64,000 bases of DNA from Megalonaias nervosa (GCA_016617855.1 JAECUM010003674.1:62001-126000); one strand, 5' to 3'; counted from the stretch's first letter, positions 22,040 to 35,029 are shown. Numbers and translations are program-made. The notes: generated by a model from the sequence alone, not told the origin.

Positions 22040-24105
22040 ACAATAAAACCTCTGTGCAAGAAATTAAACACAAGGTACAGTGTGGACTAAGTCACACTAA
22101 TGTAATATTTTCAGCAATAAGTCACCTGACGTGGGTATTTTCACAATGTTTAAATGCAAACGGAAGCAATCCTAAGCCCAGGAGAGAAAAATACAAGGTA
22201 CGTCAACCAGGCTTAAACAAAAGCTACGGACTACTATATTAGCAGCAATCAAAATAGTACCGTATGTATGATTGCTAAAAAGAAATAGAAAAAATCAAGG
22301 AAGCTATTGAAAATTAATATGGAAAAGAACCTGATGATAACTGAGCATGTAATGTGAAGGTTAATAAGTGGTGTGACCTGCTCTACCACAAAAAAATAGC
22401 ACAATTCACCATATAGGTAATGTGAATTACAATGATTTGTAATAAACAATTAAATTAAGGCAAGTTCAAAGACTGCAGTTTATGTAAGGATTGGGAAAAT
22501 TTTAAAAAATACCCTACCTTTAGGTACAAATATGCACAATCAAATATGAATCACTAAATGCCTGTGTAGGGAAAGAAAGGAAGACTATAAGGCCAAGCTG
22601 TGTGCAACGCGAATGGAACAAATGCAAATAACTCTCAAGAGAGCATAAATTAACAGAGAAAAAACTCAATCAGGGCTATAATATAAACACTGATGAAGAA
22701 AATGCACACAACGACATATTGTAAATTTGCTTGTTAACCCACGAACTGATAGCAAATCTTCTTCAACATAAACAACATTGACATTACAGTCATGCAACCA
22801 GGGGCAATATGCATGGGCCATGGTCTGTGGAGTGTCTCAGGGGTGATCCAGTGTTCTGAAATTATCAAGTTCACACTAATGGGAGGACACATTCTCATCA
22901 TACAGTCCAGGCATTTTCCACCATTAAAGGTATCAGCAATGAAATAGCAACAGGTATTGTATTGCTGATATTAAAATGTAATGAGCAAACATATCAAGTC
23001 GGGGTCACCTCTGTTGACTGTCCAACAAACAAACAATGCAGTTGCCTTTCAATTATGCTAGCTTGCAGCACCTTTATTAATTGTTTGATAAAGAAACAAT
23101 CTGCAAACTAGACATAGTGACTAATAAATTTTACATCATTATGGTGTTTTTTTAGCAGTATAATAGCAAAACAAATTAAATATACACCCTGTAGTAAAAG
23201 TCATAAAGGTCATGTATCAGCACATTTACTCAAATTAAATATAAATTGTTGTTTTAAAATATAATACTACTTTTGCTTGCTTAAAGCCTATTCAATCCTG
23301 ATTATTGAATGATCTGCACCTTAACTGTCATCAATAAACTTCCAGACAAACATTATTGTGAAGTATGGAGTTTTACAATGGTGGCCAGTTACAAAACTGG
23401 GCTAAGAAAAGAGCATGTTGAGTCTAATCATCACAATGTAGGGTAGTACAAATTTATTTATCAACATGCATAACCTTCATTGTGGCATCATATTGGATTA
23501 CACCTTTAACACATACTTTAACATTGAATATGCCATAGGTACTTCTTGGTTTGCGTAAATAATGACCTTCCAAATGAATATGGACGTATGAGGATCCAAA
23601 TAAAGTGAATAACTGCAATTTCAAGGAACACGGAATTAAATTCTAAAAAAATTACACCCACAACTGAAATAATTGGTGCTGAGCTCCTACATGACCTGTA
23701 TGACTTTTGCTATAATTCTGTCATATAAACTTAACATATGAAGTAACTGAATAGTAATTTCCCATACATTTCATCATGAAGCAGTCACTACATCGTCGTT
23801 AATTACCTTATGTCATCTGACTCACCAGGATATAGTCATGTGCTTCATGAACAAAAGTTATGAATGAAACAGAGCAAAGAACAAAAAGAGCTTATTTAAT
23901 TGAGTATTTAATGTTTTACCTAATAGTAATTTAAGGAATAATAAATAGAAGATATAATAAACAGGTTAATGGATGTGTAGTGTATGATATCTCATACAGA
24001 CTCTCTGTTTGGGCATTGTCAACTGACAAGCTTCTTGTTCACATTTTAAAACAATTTGTCTACCTGAAAGATCATATAATAGACACACAATAATCAATAA
24101 ATACA
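22040..24105. other. AT-rich DNA, no feature recognised
   Basis: No exon, array or transposon end was recognised. Open frames here are short and low complexity. Confidence 0.4.
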
Positions 24106-24111
24106 TGGTTG

Positions 24112-24600
24112 TACCTCACTATAAAGTACCTCATTCTAGTGTTGTTACAAACAGCTCATTATAATGTACCTCATTATAATGATGTCCCAAACATCTCACT
24201 ATAACAAACCTCATTATGATACTGTCTCAAACATCTCACTATAACATACCTTATTATAATGCTGTCCCAAACATCTCACTATAACATACATTATTATAAA
24301 CCTGTCCAAAACATCTCACTATAACATACCTTGTTACAATGCTGTCCCAAACATTTCACTATAATAAACCTTGTTATAATGCTGTCCTAAACACCTCACT
24401 ATAACATACCTTGTTATGATGCTGTCCCAAATATAACATGGCTGTGTGCAGGGATACTATGTATGGGATACATGTAATTTTGATATCTCTGTATAAGGTG
24501 ACCTCACTTAGAACTGTAGTTTCATGTCTCCCATTAACAGCATTATAGTGAGGAATTACTGCATCCAAAGCACTTCCAGATAACATGCCTTATTACAAGG
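24112..24600. repeat. ~40-bp tandem array
   Basis: About seven clear units with the core ctcactataacatacctt, then gttataatgctgtcccaaac, followed by decayed units to about 24600. The minus-strand frame 24374-24586 is a by-product. Confidence 0.88.
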
Positions 24601-24609
24601 TGACCTTGC

Positions 24610-26435
24610 TAATAATACAGTACACATTAATAGTAAATATTACTGTATAGAGGTGATACCTTTCATTTAACCTACCTGAGTATAAAGTGACCTCAGTCAT
24701 AATGCATTACACTTGTACGTCTCTTATTAACAGGAATGCTGTGTATATTCTTCATTTTCTCTGATAATTCTTAATTTGATTGGAGCAAATGAATGTAAAA
24801 CTTAGAGTGCTTGACATAAGATTGGCAGTTATTTCCATGAACTAAATGCCACATGATAGATGTCCCGTGTAATACCCAAAGGAGAATATTTTGAGCTATC
24901 TCCTTTTGACAGAAGTCTGAAAATGGTCAGAGCTGATACACATTTACAAGTGTGAAGTTTCCCATTACACTCTGACAGACTGTTCATATATGAAATATTC
25001 ATGTCAAACAAACATATAAAACAGACTGCTTATATCAAATCTTTATGTCACATGAAGGAAAGGAATAGGGGTGGGAAAGAGTTTCAAGGGCAATCAACAA
25101 TCTTCCTGAATGCTTCATTGCATTTCAGTTCTTATGTTACATATGAAAAGTGAACTGACAATAAACAGTTAAGCTTAACAATCATTACAAAATGTGAAAC
25201 GAATATTGTTTTACAATGATAAGACAGCCAATTTTTGTCGTTTTTATTTTCTTTTTCTTTTATTGTCTCTTTTTTGGTATCACTTGAAATGAATTGATGT
25301 GCACAAAATGACAAACAATAGACAGGTTTTGTTTGATAGCACTGTTCTTTGTGCAAAATTTAACAAATGAGTTATATTATACATTCGAAATACAAGACAA
25401 GCTTTAGAACTGAATAGAAAAGCTCATGTACTGCAAAATATTAACACGTTTTCTATTATCTTACAGTTTAAAAAATTTCATGAAAATGTGATTCAATGAC
25501 TCACAAATTTGAGTAAATTCTCAATAAACTTGGCATGATCTATTTTGCTCCCCACCCCCAGTTTTGCCATAAAAATTATTTGTCTTGAATTTAATATTGT
25601 CATTTATTTTATGACATTCCATTTATGGCAAATGTGATATGCTTAAATCGGCAAAATAGATATTAAAAACAACAAGATCCATTAGATGTGACGATGCCTA
25701 TTCCATGTTCTGACACCTGCTGATTAAAATAGTCAGAATCTATTGCAAGCCATATTTATTCCAATTAACCTAACCTTGACTAAAGCTTTCCCCCAAAATA
25801 AGTCATCCAGTTCCAAAATAAGTCATCCATTTCCAAGAACAATTTGCTCTTTAAGTTCATGTGCAACAAGGAGAAGCTGGTATGATATCTCATATGCATA
25901 CAAGTTAATCAGCAGAGAGGAGAAACATGTATACAAGTTAAATGGTAGAGAGGAGAAATGGGTGTTTTTGTTGAAATATGCATATGCATATAAGCTGATA
26001 TGCAGAGAGGAGAAAATGGTGTCTTTATCAAAATGATGTTTGAAGTTATGTCAAAATCTAACTGAAAAATCATGTGCTGATTAAAATAGATGTAACTAGT
26101 TCTCTATCAATGCTGCATTGAAAAATATACAATTATTCCACAGAACTAATTTTAGATACAAAGAAACCATTTTTTGAAGTTTTCCAAGAGTTTTAGTAAA
26201 AAAAAATTATGCAAGCTTCAAAAGTAAGCCGTACGAAAATAATAAGCAAAAAAGGGAAATACCATGAATTTACTTTTCCTACATAAATGATGGCTAGGTC
26301 ATAAAGGTTCCCGATCATGAAATATCTCGGTCCTTTAAGATGGAGATGTAAAGTACTTGGTAGACATAAAAAGTAACCAAGATGCATTGCCATATCATGA
26401 AAAGCATCAATGCAAAAGTGCAGAACTGGAGGAAA
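24610..26435. other. AT-rich DNA with short local duplications
   Basis: Around 25880-26030 a short segment (gcatacaagttaatcagcag, agaggagaaa) recurs three times. No exon was recognised. A segment at 24911-24830 (minus) has a fair acceptor and stays open but looks like dispersed repeat, not coding DNA. Confidence 0.4.
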
Positions 26436-26771
26436 AAGAACATTGGATCAGTGACCTTGACCGTGATACATGAGATGTGACAGAATATATAAAACATAGA
26501 TATATTAATAGATAAATATATGTGTACCATGGTTCATCCCTGTACCTCAAACTGCTTTTATGTAATCAAACAGAAACAAAGGAAACCTTAATCTATTGAG
26601 TCAAGTCCTCGAAACTTGAAGAAAACCCTCCAACATCCAATGCATCGCATCTTCTACTTACAGCATGCAAGTATAATAAGCTTTATCCAATTACTATAAA
26701 CAGATCTTAATTTGCAAAGCAATATGGCAAATTTGACTGGAAAAAAATATTGACATGAAAGCTTAACCTTG

Positions 26772-26852
26772 AAGACCCCCATTGTGGTTTGAAGACCCCC
26801 CATTGTGGTTTGAAGACCCCCCATTGTGGTCTGAAGACTCCCGTTGTGGTAT
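26772..26852. repeat. 21-bp tandem array
   Basis: Four units of gaagaccccccattgtggtt type. The unit matches the accttgaagacc and tgtggt part of the surrounding ~140-bp repeat. Confidence 0.9.
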
Positions 26853-26984
26853 GTGACACCTTTCAGTGATGGTATATAGTCATATCGTGTTTCATCTCTT
26901 CATCTTAATTGGTTCTGAAATTACAGGGGTGAAAGGAAAGTGAAATAGCACAATTCAATATAAAACACAATTACATTGGTCTTA

Positions 26985-27492
26985 AAGATAAGGCCCAAAT
27001 GTGCTACACAATTATTACACTGGCCTTAAAGATAAGCCCAGCAATGTGCTATGCAACCATTACGCTGGCCTTAAAGATAAGTCCCAAATGTGCTACACAC
27101 GCATTACACTGGCCATAAAGATAAGACCCAAATGTGCTACACAACCATTACAATGCCTTTAAAGATAAGACCCAAATGTGCTACACAACCATTACAATAG
27201 CTTTAAAGATAAGACCCAAATGTGCTACACAACCATTACAACGGTTTTAAAGATAAGGCCCAAATGTGCTACACAAACATTACAATGGCTTTAAAGATAA
27301 GACCCAAATGTGCTACACAACTATAACACTGACCTTAAAGATAAGACCCAAATGTGCTACACAACCATTACAACGGCTTTAAAGATAAGACCCAAATGTG
27401 CTACACAACCATTAAAACGGCTTTAAAGATAAGACCCAAATGTGCTACACAACTATTACACTGACCTTAAAGATAAGACCAACAATATGCTA
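26985..27492. repeat. 44-bp tandem array
   Basis: About 12 units containing taaagataagacccaaatgt and gctacacaaccattaca. Units vary mainly at the join (ctgacc, atggct, acggct). Confidence 0.93.
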
Positions 27493-28394
27493 CACAACAC
27501 ACCTGCTAATGATGACATGTATGTATGTATACCAAGATGCATCCCTTAATCATTCCCAATAGCTTTAATGTTAAAGAGCAGATAGAAAAGTTTATTTTTA
27601 AAAAATACTGACCCATGACCTATACCCTGAAGATATCACACTGTATTGATGATGCAAACAAGTTTCATCCCTAAATCTCAAAAGACTAAGAAGCCATACA
27701 GCAGAAGAGAATGTCTAATGAAAAATGTAAAATACTTGTCTTGACCTTGACGATAGGACACCCTTCCATGTGGTATATGACACAGTTCTAGTAATGATGT
27801 ATGTATACCAAGTTCCATCTCTTAATCATCAAATAGCTTTAAAGTCATAAAGCTGAAGAGAAAGTGTGATGAAAAATGTATTTTAAAAAACTGTGACCTT
27901 GAACTTGAAGACCTTCAATGTGGTATCAGATTTCATCTTCTAGAATGGATAGTTTGATGGAAAACACAAATACTGAGCTGTAACCTTGACTTTGAATACA
28001 GCAAACCCATACTAATACAATACACCTTGTAGTAATGATTTACAAGTACACCATGTTTCGTCCCTAACTCTCAAATGGCTTTAAAGTTCAAGAGTACAAG
28101 ATAAAGTATTATGGAAAATGTAAAACAACCAACTGCTTTTAACTTGATGACCTCCAATGGATTACGTGATACACCTCTAGTGAAAATATTACAAGCAGAC
28201 CAAATGGCTTTCAAGTTATGGAGGAGGAGGGAAAGTGTGACATCCAGAAAACAAAGATAAATAATGAATACTATAAGCTGCATCTATTTTGAAGCTTTTA
28301 TAGTATTTTAATTCTGACTTGAAAATTAAGTTGCAAAAGATCCCCACCCTTGCCATATTGGTGATGACTGCAATGATCCAAGCACTTATATAGA

Positions 28395-28615
28395 TTGACT
28401 TCTAAAGGCTAGATGTAGACAATTTATGTAAATGAAAAAAAAAACTATAAATTGACTTCCAAAGGCAAGATATTACCAATTCATGTAAATGAACAAAAAC
28501 TATAAATTGACTTCCAAAGGCTAGACATTGCCAATTCATGTAAATAAACAACAAAAAACCAAACTGACTTACAAAGGCTAGACATCGCCAATTCATGTAA
28601 ATGAAATACAAGTAC
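28395..28615. repeat. ~55-bp tandem array
   Basis: Four units with ttgacttccaaaggctagac and ccaattcatgtaaatgaa. The minus-strand open frame 28402-28617 is a translation of it. Confidence 0.9.
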
Positions 28616-28619
28616 ATTC

Positions 28620-29100
28620 AAAAAATATAGTTACAATATAGATCTTATAGTAAGGGAAGAATATAATCTTTGTAGTCACAAAAATTACATGGATAATCAT
28701 CAGTTTGTGTTAACTGACTAATGACTGATTGATAACTTGTCCACATGATATGTAGCTAAAATTGGGACTTGTGTTTCACAAAATGGCCAAAATCTAGTAC
28801 AGTAAAACTTAATCTCAACCAAAATGAAATATGAAAATCACATCTGATGCAAAGGCCATGTCACTGGAAGTGACCAAATAACCAACCAATCAGAACAGCA
28901 CAAAACACCATAAATAATTCATGGCATTTAGCACTATTCATTTATAGTAATATTCAACACTGTTTTAACTTTATATTGCTAACAAAATTACCTTATTCAT
29001 CACTTCTTCAAATCCCAGGGAAAACACTGACTTGTACACTATGCTTAATGTGAGCAGCAAGTTTTGTAACAGTTGTCATATACCTATCAGACCTACCTAT
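28620..29100. other. AT-rich DNA, no feature recognised
   Basis: Nothing recognisable was seen. It lies just beyond the possible 3' end of the EVH1 gene. Confidence 0.4.
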
Positions 29101-29108
29101 CTACCTAC

Positions 29109-29236
29109 CTACCTACTTGCCAACCTATCTACTAACATGTCTACCCATGTAAGCTTGACAAACATGCTAGTCATGGGCATGCTTTTTTCATATTCATGAC
29201 AGTTGGTTTTTCTACCTCTTTTAGGGGTAGAAGGAT
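29109..29236 (-). CDS. Candidate terminal exon of the EVH1 gene (weak)
   Basis: A strong-looking acceptor (a run of nine T, then atag) ends at 29237. If used, it joins exon C in the correct phase (one base carried over) and stays open for 42 codons, reading PSTPKRGRKTNCHEYEKS early on, to a TAG at 29111-29109. The stop falls inside a ctac/ctat microsatellite (29094-29117), and the C-terminal residues come partly from that repeat. The sequence matches no domain I know. It may be a genuine lineage-specific C-terminus, an alternative last exon, or chance. The implied intron is 488 bp, far shorter than the two upstream. Confidence 0.25.
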
Positions 29237-29724
29237 CTATAAAAAAAAATGTGCATGACACAATATTTGTGCTGTGCATCCACAACACATTTGATCCAAA
29301 ACTTTGTATAAAGATAATTTGTAGACTAATAACAGAAAGAGATGGAGACAGAGAGAAAGAAAGACAGAGGCCATCACACTTCAATTATCATTCTGAAAAT
29401 GAGACAGGCCCAAATTTAGCATTAATTAATATACGCCCACAACATTGGGAATTTGTTAGCTCTACCCAAATGTCTACGTACATGCTTATTAAATTCTAGG
29501 GGAGATAAATCTTGCAGGTAAATATGCCAGACCTTCCATGTGTGATCCACCCCAGCATTAAATACAGTGAAATCTGTTTAGTCTAAAAATCCTTAAGACC
29601 AGAAAGTCTGCAAAATAAGCAATTGTGTTGATTTAGTAAACTGCATGGTGACAGTCATAAATTAAGATAACAATCGGGCTATATTTTGACATAAGGTGAT
29701 TTGTGACTAAATAACAGGACTTAC

Positions 29725-31042
29725 ATGAAGCTTGGACAGTTGATGACGATGGTACACTTTCTGCTGAGCACAGAGATGTGGTCCCATCTCCAACCATTCC
29801 TCCTATACCACTGTCAGGGTTAGAGTCTTGTCCATAGCTGTCTCTAGCACAGTAGTTGCCTGGTAAATCACACTTCTGGAATAATTTAGGATCCATACCT
29901 GGTATTTCAACTGACTCTTGTTGATCACCTTTTGTGACAACTTTTTCATTCTGCATGACCTGATTTGGATTTTTTCTGCCACTAGAAACTGTATATTCAC
30001 AGTATGAGTAATTTGTCCTCGAGTCTCTGTGAGGATCTGTTGTTTGACCTTGAAAATATGGCTCATCAATGAAACCAAGGTCACGATCCTGGGGACTAGA
30101 GTTGCTAGAACCTCTGGAATCATCCTCAGCAGATATTGGTAATGATTGTAACATTTTTCTAATAGAATCACTATCAAACTCAATATTGCACACTGGGGTT
30201 AATGGGGTTGAAGGAGTCAAAGGTTCTGGAGGTGAAGGCCATTCTGGAGACTCAGATGATGATGATTGGAGTGTGTGTTCTGGAACTTGAATTCTCTGGG
30301 GCTGTGGTGATAAGATCCAGACACGATCTTTTCTTACAACAATGTTATTGGATTCTTCAAGATCTTCTGTACTCAAAACATCCTCTGTTGTTTCTTTCAC
30401 AAAACCTTCTGTGCTCTGTGGTAAAGTTGCTAGGGTAACACTTTTCCTTCCACTTACAACAATATCTACATTTCCTATGAAAGCTGTCTCTAATCTTACA
30501 TTTTCAAATTTACTAGATGATGCTGGCCTTGTTTCTAATTCAGCATCTTTTCCAAAGGAAGTGAAAGGGTCATCAGCCCCAGGAACTGTTGTATTCCTAA
30601 CTAAATTGGCTTTGTTTTGAGGGGGAACTGATGCTGTTCTTCCACTGTTGGGAATTGGTCTTGCAGCAGAGGCTGATGTGCTTGATGAATTTTGGGGATT
30701 TTCATGGACTAGAACCAAATGTCTGGTGGATGACCTGCCAAGAGAACTGTGTGCACTCCTTCGCCTCACTAGAGTCCTACCATCACCAGAAACATTGTCA
30801 TACATTGACATGTCTGATGGTTGCTTGAGTATTCCACGTGGAGAGAAGACTTGGTTTTCTTGGAAAGCTTCATGCTGTGTTCTAGGAATTGTGGCAGATT
30901 TCTCAGTTCTAGCAAGAAGCTCACGGTCACTTGATGGAGCAATACACTCACATGGTTGTGGCTGTGTCAGTTCATGAGGATTTGAAATCACTCTACGATT
31001 ATTTACTGGTGAATTTGGGGATGAAATCGCTCTACCCTTGCC
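29725..31042 (-). CDS. Large exon (C) of an EVH1-domain gene: Ser/Pro-rich tail
   Basis: Bounded by a good acceptor (tttttcag, ending 31043) and a consensus donor (GTAAGT from 29724). It is 1,318 bp, entirely open: 439 codons plus one base. The frame starts in phase 0, which fits exon B. The protein has no globular domain I recognise and looks disordered: SPRGILKQPSD at about exon residues 67-77, a basic serine site RRRSAHSS at 93-100, a proline cluster EWPSPPEPLTPSTPLTP at 267-283, IRKMLQSLP at 294-302, and NPDSGIGGM at 408-416. Codon choice and composition are clearly those of coding DNA, unlike the flanks. Reading on past the donor gives 30 codons and a stop, so intron retention would make a short alternative end. 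EVH1 proteins are usually actin or signalling adaptors; a scaffold role is inference only. Confidence 0.88.
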
Positions 31043-32189
31043 CTGAAAAAATTGCAGAAAAAAAACTTATTTTGTTTTCCATTTTGTCCTTTTAAAGTTT
31101 AACATTTCACTTTATAACTTTTCGATTGGTCCTATTTGGTAAGATGATTGACACCATCAGTATATTCTATACTGGCAATTAATTGGAGTTAAAATGTAAA
31201 AATCAATATCAATTATATTAAGATGTGATTTGAAATTCTTTAGACTTATGACAAATGTTAGGGCTGTTATGGTTTTGTAAATTCCTCCAGCACAATAGAA
31301 GCTATATGGTGCCACCATATGGTCACAGCTATATATTACTATATTAAGTATGAGTGAAGATGATATTAATATTAATATTATTCTGTATCATAACATATTT
31401 TAGAATAGCAGATGATGGTACGCATATAGCATTTGACTGTAACCAGGGCAGATGTATTACATTTCAGTTCATGCTGAAAGCTTGTTTTCAAAGAAAAGGT
31501 TGGGAGAAAGCCATTTTATTCTAATTTTCAATTTGTACATAAATTTGTTCAGCTTACTAAATATACTTGGTGTTAAGAGACAAGATTGGACATCAAGGAG
31601 GGTCCAGCCAAGGAGGTGGGGGTGGGGATAGGGGTATGGATGGACACAGGCTTTTGAATTTTCTTGAAAGTATTCTTAGTTTTACCTGTGGAATTTCACA
31701 ACTCTTTATTGAAGAATAACAAAAGTTTCCAACTTTACAATTTTAGCTCTACATATTTATTTTTAATCCCTTGCACAATGATTTTTCCTCTAAAAAAAAA
31801 TAATATCACCAAAGTATTGTCAGCCAAGTAATATAAAATCTCAACATAAGAATAAAAAAAATAGAAATTTTGTGGAAAGGAGGACAGGTTTAGTAAAATG
31901 AAATGCCGTTTCATCCTATTTGTCAATTTTTCTGAAAAAAAGTCAAAGAGATTTGTGTTTGTAATTGTCACTTACAGGTAGCCTCAAACTACAGCCCAGT
32001 CAATACTGATTATTGATGGACTGGAATAATGGCCAAACCTGCCAACATGGTCAGATTGTGTAAATAATTGATTTTTCATTAGAATGTGAATCAAATGATG
32101 TTTAACTAGTGCTATCAGCAGTGGGTACATAAAAAGAGCCCCCCTCCCCCCAAGCACCAACTCTGTCAGTCATTACAATTTACCTAGGA

Positions 32190-32580
32190 GGGCTTTTAAA
32201 ACAAGAACTTATTTTTGGTAGTCAAAGATATGAGAACAGGCATTCAGGGGCCATAACTCCTCTAAATGATGACATGGAATGCTAGAAATCCAACTTATTC
32301 AAGGTCTCATTGTTATTAAACGTGCATGGTAAATTTAGTCAAAGTACAACATTCCTAAAGTTATGGGGGATGCACATGCAGGAACCATAACTCTGCCAAA
32401 ATATAATTTGGAATGCTGGGAATGAAACTCATTAAAAGACTCTTCATTTTTAAGTTGAGTACAAATTTTTATTAAATTTGGACAATCGTTGGCAATGTAA
32501 TACTGTAGAAAGTAAAGTCTGGAGGACTGGCAATCAGGGGCCATAACTTTTCTAAATGATACTGTCACCTAGGTCTCCCA
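32190..32580. repeat. Degenerate ~150-bp dispersed repeat
   Basis: Two to three diverged units with ggggccataactcctctaaa, gacatggaatgctagaaatc, attcaaggtctcattg and aatttagtcaaagtacaaca. Related units lie at 36360-36880. Repeats with this ccataactct wording are common in molluscan DNA. Confidence 0.65.
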
Positions 32581-33299
32581 GCTAGATTTTTTCAAAATTA
32601 TAGTTATTTTAAAAAGCATTGGTCTAAAAATACAGCACAAAATTTATTTTTATATGAAATAATTAAAAAATTATGGGAGAATGACAAGCTAATTATATAA
32701 CCAATTTAACACCACATTTGAAAGTACTTGAACATACAAATAGCAAATATTAATAACATAATGCTTGTAATAATAATTTCAACATGTATAATTGATTAGA
32801 TACTTCTTTTCACTTTAATATAAATTTCGTTTATTTCAGTATTCATTCTAGGCTGTGCCATTGTATTATTGGTCCTTGGTGTAGAAAATTACATGCGTTT
32901 TGTTTTTTTTTGGTGGTACCCCGTTTTTTATGGGTGGGGTTGTGGTGCCCACTGGATGCATAAAAAGGTCCCCAGAAAATAAAGACAAAAGATCACTATA
33001 GCTGATCTTAGACTGATTGAATCGAGTGTGCCCCAAGCTGGCTTATTAAATAGAGAAGTATACGATGATCCAGTTCACTGCTGACTGAAATGTTCTATTG
33101 ACTTTGATTAGAGTTTACATCAAGAAGAGAAGAATCTTCTGCAAAATCTGTTGTGCGATTATTTTCAAAGCAGCATAAATGGAGGAAAAAATGTAGAATT
33201 GAATGTCTAAAATAAAATTCTTGTGGGAGATAGTTACTCAGACATGAGGAATTTATGGTACACCCTTTACAGAGCCTGCTGATAATAAACTGTGCTTGA

Positions 33300-33740
33300 A
33301 TGCTTTTAAATAAATATGAAACAGGTATGGAAAATATAATTCTTTTGAATTTTCTTGAATAAATATAAAACAGGTATGGAAAATATAATTCTTTTGAATT
33401 TTCTTGAATAAATATGAAACAGGTATGGAAAATATAATTCTTTTGAATTTTCTTGAATAAATATAAAACAGGTATGGAAAATATAATTCTTTTGAATTTT
33501 CTTGAATAAATATGAAACAGGTATGGAAAATATAATTCTTTTGAATTTTCTTGAATAAATATAAAACAGGTATGGAAAATATAATTCTTTTGAATTTTCT
33601 TGAATAAATATGAAACAGGTATGGAAAATATAATTCTTTTGAATTTTCTTGAATAAATATGAAACAGGTATGGAAAATATAATTCTTTTGAATTTTCTTG
33701 AATAAATATGAAACAGGTATGGAAATTATAATGTATCTGA
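33300..33740. repeat. 49-bp tandem array with dimer structure
   Basis: Nine units of 49 bp (aataaatatgaaacaggtat, then ggaaaatataattcttttga). The first seven alternate tgaaac and taaaac, so the copied block was a 98-bp dimer. Because 49 is not a multiple of three, the 165-residue minus-strand open frame runs through all three frames of the unit and is not evidence for a gene. Confidence 0.95.
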
Positions 33741-33829
33741 ATTTCTTCAATAAATCCAGAATCCAGTTGTTGATCAGAAGGAATGTATCTTCAAATCATA
33801 TTTCACTCTGTGCATAAAATGCAGAACAT

Positions 33830-34160
33830 AAATATTTCACAGGACTCCTGATTTTTTCTCATGACTTTTCCATAACTTCTCCATGTCTAATTTTTGATTT
33901 TTCATAACTAGGTCCTTTTATTTTTATGACAAAATGGCCATAAAGTTAAGTCTGATAGGAAGATAGCAATAAAATCAGCTTTTTTTGGAAAAATGGCATC
34001 CTCTTCACTTTACAGCCATCTGATCCACCCTCTTTAACACAAATTTTGGCTATTTCTATCTTTCCATTGCTTTCCATAAATTTTATGCCATTTTCCATGA
34101 CTTTTTCATTCTTTCCCTCACAAAATTTGTTTTAAGGATCTTTCCAAGATTTTCCTTCAC
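33830..34160. repeat. Degenerate short repeats of catgacttttccat type
   Basis: The words tcatgacttttccataac, tttccatgactttttc and ccataaattttatgcc recur irregularly. This is probably a decayed simple array. Confidence 0.45.
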
Positions 34161-34507
34161 TATGGAAACCCTGATTTCAATAGTTAGTATGATAAAATTA
34201 GGAGCAGTGTTGATGTGGTAGTGTGGTTCATTCTTTATTTAAAAGGCAATTTTGAAAGCATGCTTTGACCATGAGAAGGACGAACCTTCTGTAAAGAGAG
34301 CAAAACCTGACAAAACAGAATTTTAGAACTTCTGGTTCACCTAGTTTGACTTTGTGAAGCGCAGCAGCAATGTGAAAATTTTTATACTTTGCACATACTG
34401 ACATTAGTCATTCTGGAATGTATGACATCTGCTGACATAGCAGAAAGATCGTTCTTTAATGCTGAGAAAAAATTCACAAAGATCATCACTGAAGAACAAT
34501 TAAAGTA

Positions 34508-34586
34508 CCATCCAGTCTCAAATAAGTACTATCCAGTCTCAAATGAATACTATCCAGTCTCAAAGGAGTATCCAGTCTCAAATGAG
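34508..34586. repeat. 18/21-bp tandem array
   Basis: Four units of tatccagtctcaaatgagta type. The plus-strand frame 34389-34604 across it encodes repeated YPVSNEY but has no gene context. Confidence 0.88.
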
Positions 34587-35029
34587 TACAAAGATGAACA
34601 CTAATGATGCTTATATTACCTTCAGTCTGCCAAATAACTATGAAGAAGCAGCAAAGTCAGCCATGACAAGTTAACATTGTATTCCGCAGTCAAATGAATT
34701 CTAAAGGCAAAAACTATGTGCATTTTTTTTCATGTCTGTATGGTTGTGATTATGCAAGTGTGCATGTGTGTGTGGTGATGATATATGACAATACCAAGTT
34801 CGTTTTAACTGCTTTAAATGCTGCCGATATTTCATTTTCTTTTATTCAAATTTGAACTTGCAGTTATTTTCTTTTGGTTTATATGAGTAAGTAACTTATT
34901 CTCAACTGTACTACTGGTATTTTCCTTATATCACATGCACTCCCCCCCCCATAACAACCACAAATCACACTTATCAAGCCTTGAAAGAACACAAAGCTAT
35001 CTGGAATGTTTGCAGGAATGGTAATAAAG

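Larger units (their letters stand above)
26440..28260. repeat. Degenerate ~140-bp tandem repeat region with two nested arrays
   Basis: Phrases such as accttgaagacc, tgtggtatgtgacacc, accaagttccatc, aatggctttaaagtt and gaaagtgtgatg return in the same order about every 130 to 160 bp, diverged. Two short-unit arrays (26772-26850 and 26985-27492) sit inside and share words with the long unit. Confidence 0.7.

Noticed and set aside
24829..24911. Minus-strand exon candidate after ttttcag
   Set aside because: It stays open, but the sequence (aaggagatagctc words) looks like dispersed repeat, and no donor or domain supports it.
29633..29724. Reading exon C through to the stop at 29633 as the normal C-terminus
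   Set aside because: A consensus GTAAGT donor lies at 29724, and the codons after it lose the Ser/Pro character; retained only as a possible intron-retention form.
33253..33750. 165-codon minus-strand open frame
   Set aside because: It is entirely a 49-bp tandem repeat read through three frames; there is no start context, splice site or domain.
34389..34604. 71-codon plus-strand frame with YPVSNEY repeats
   Set aside because: It is an 18/21-bp array inside an intron of the opposite-strand gene, without splice sites or conservation evidence.
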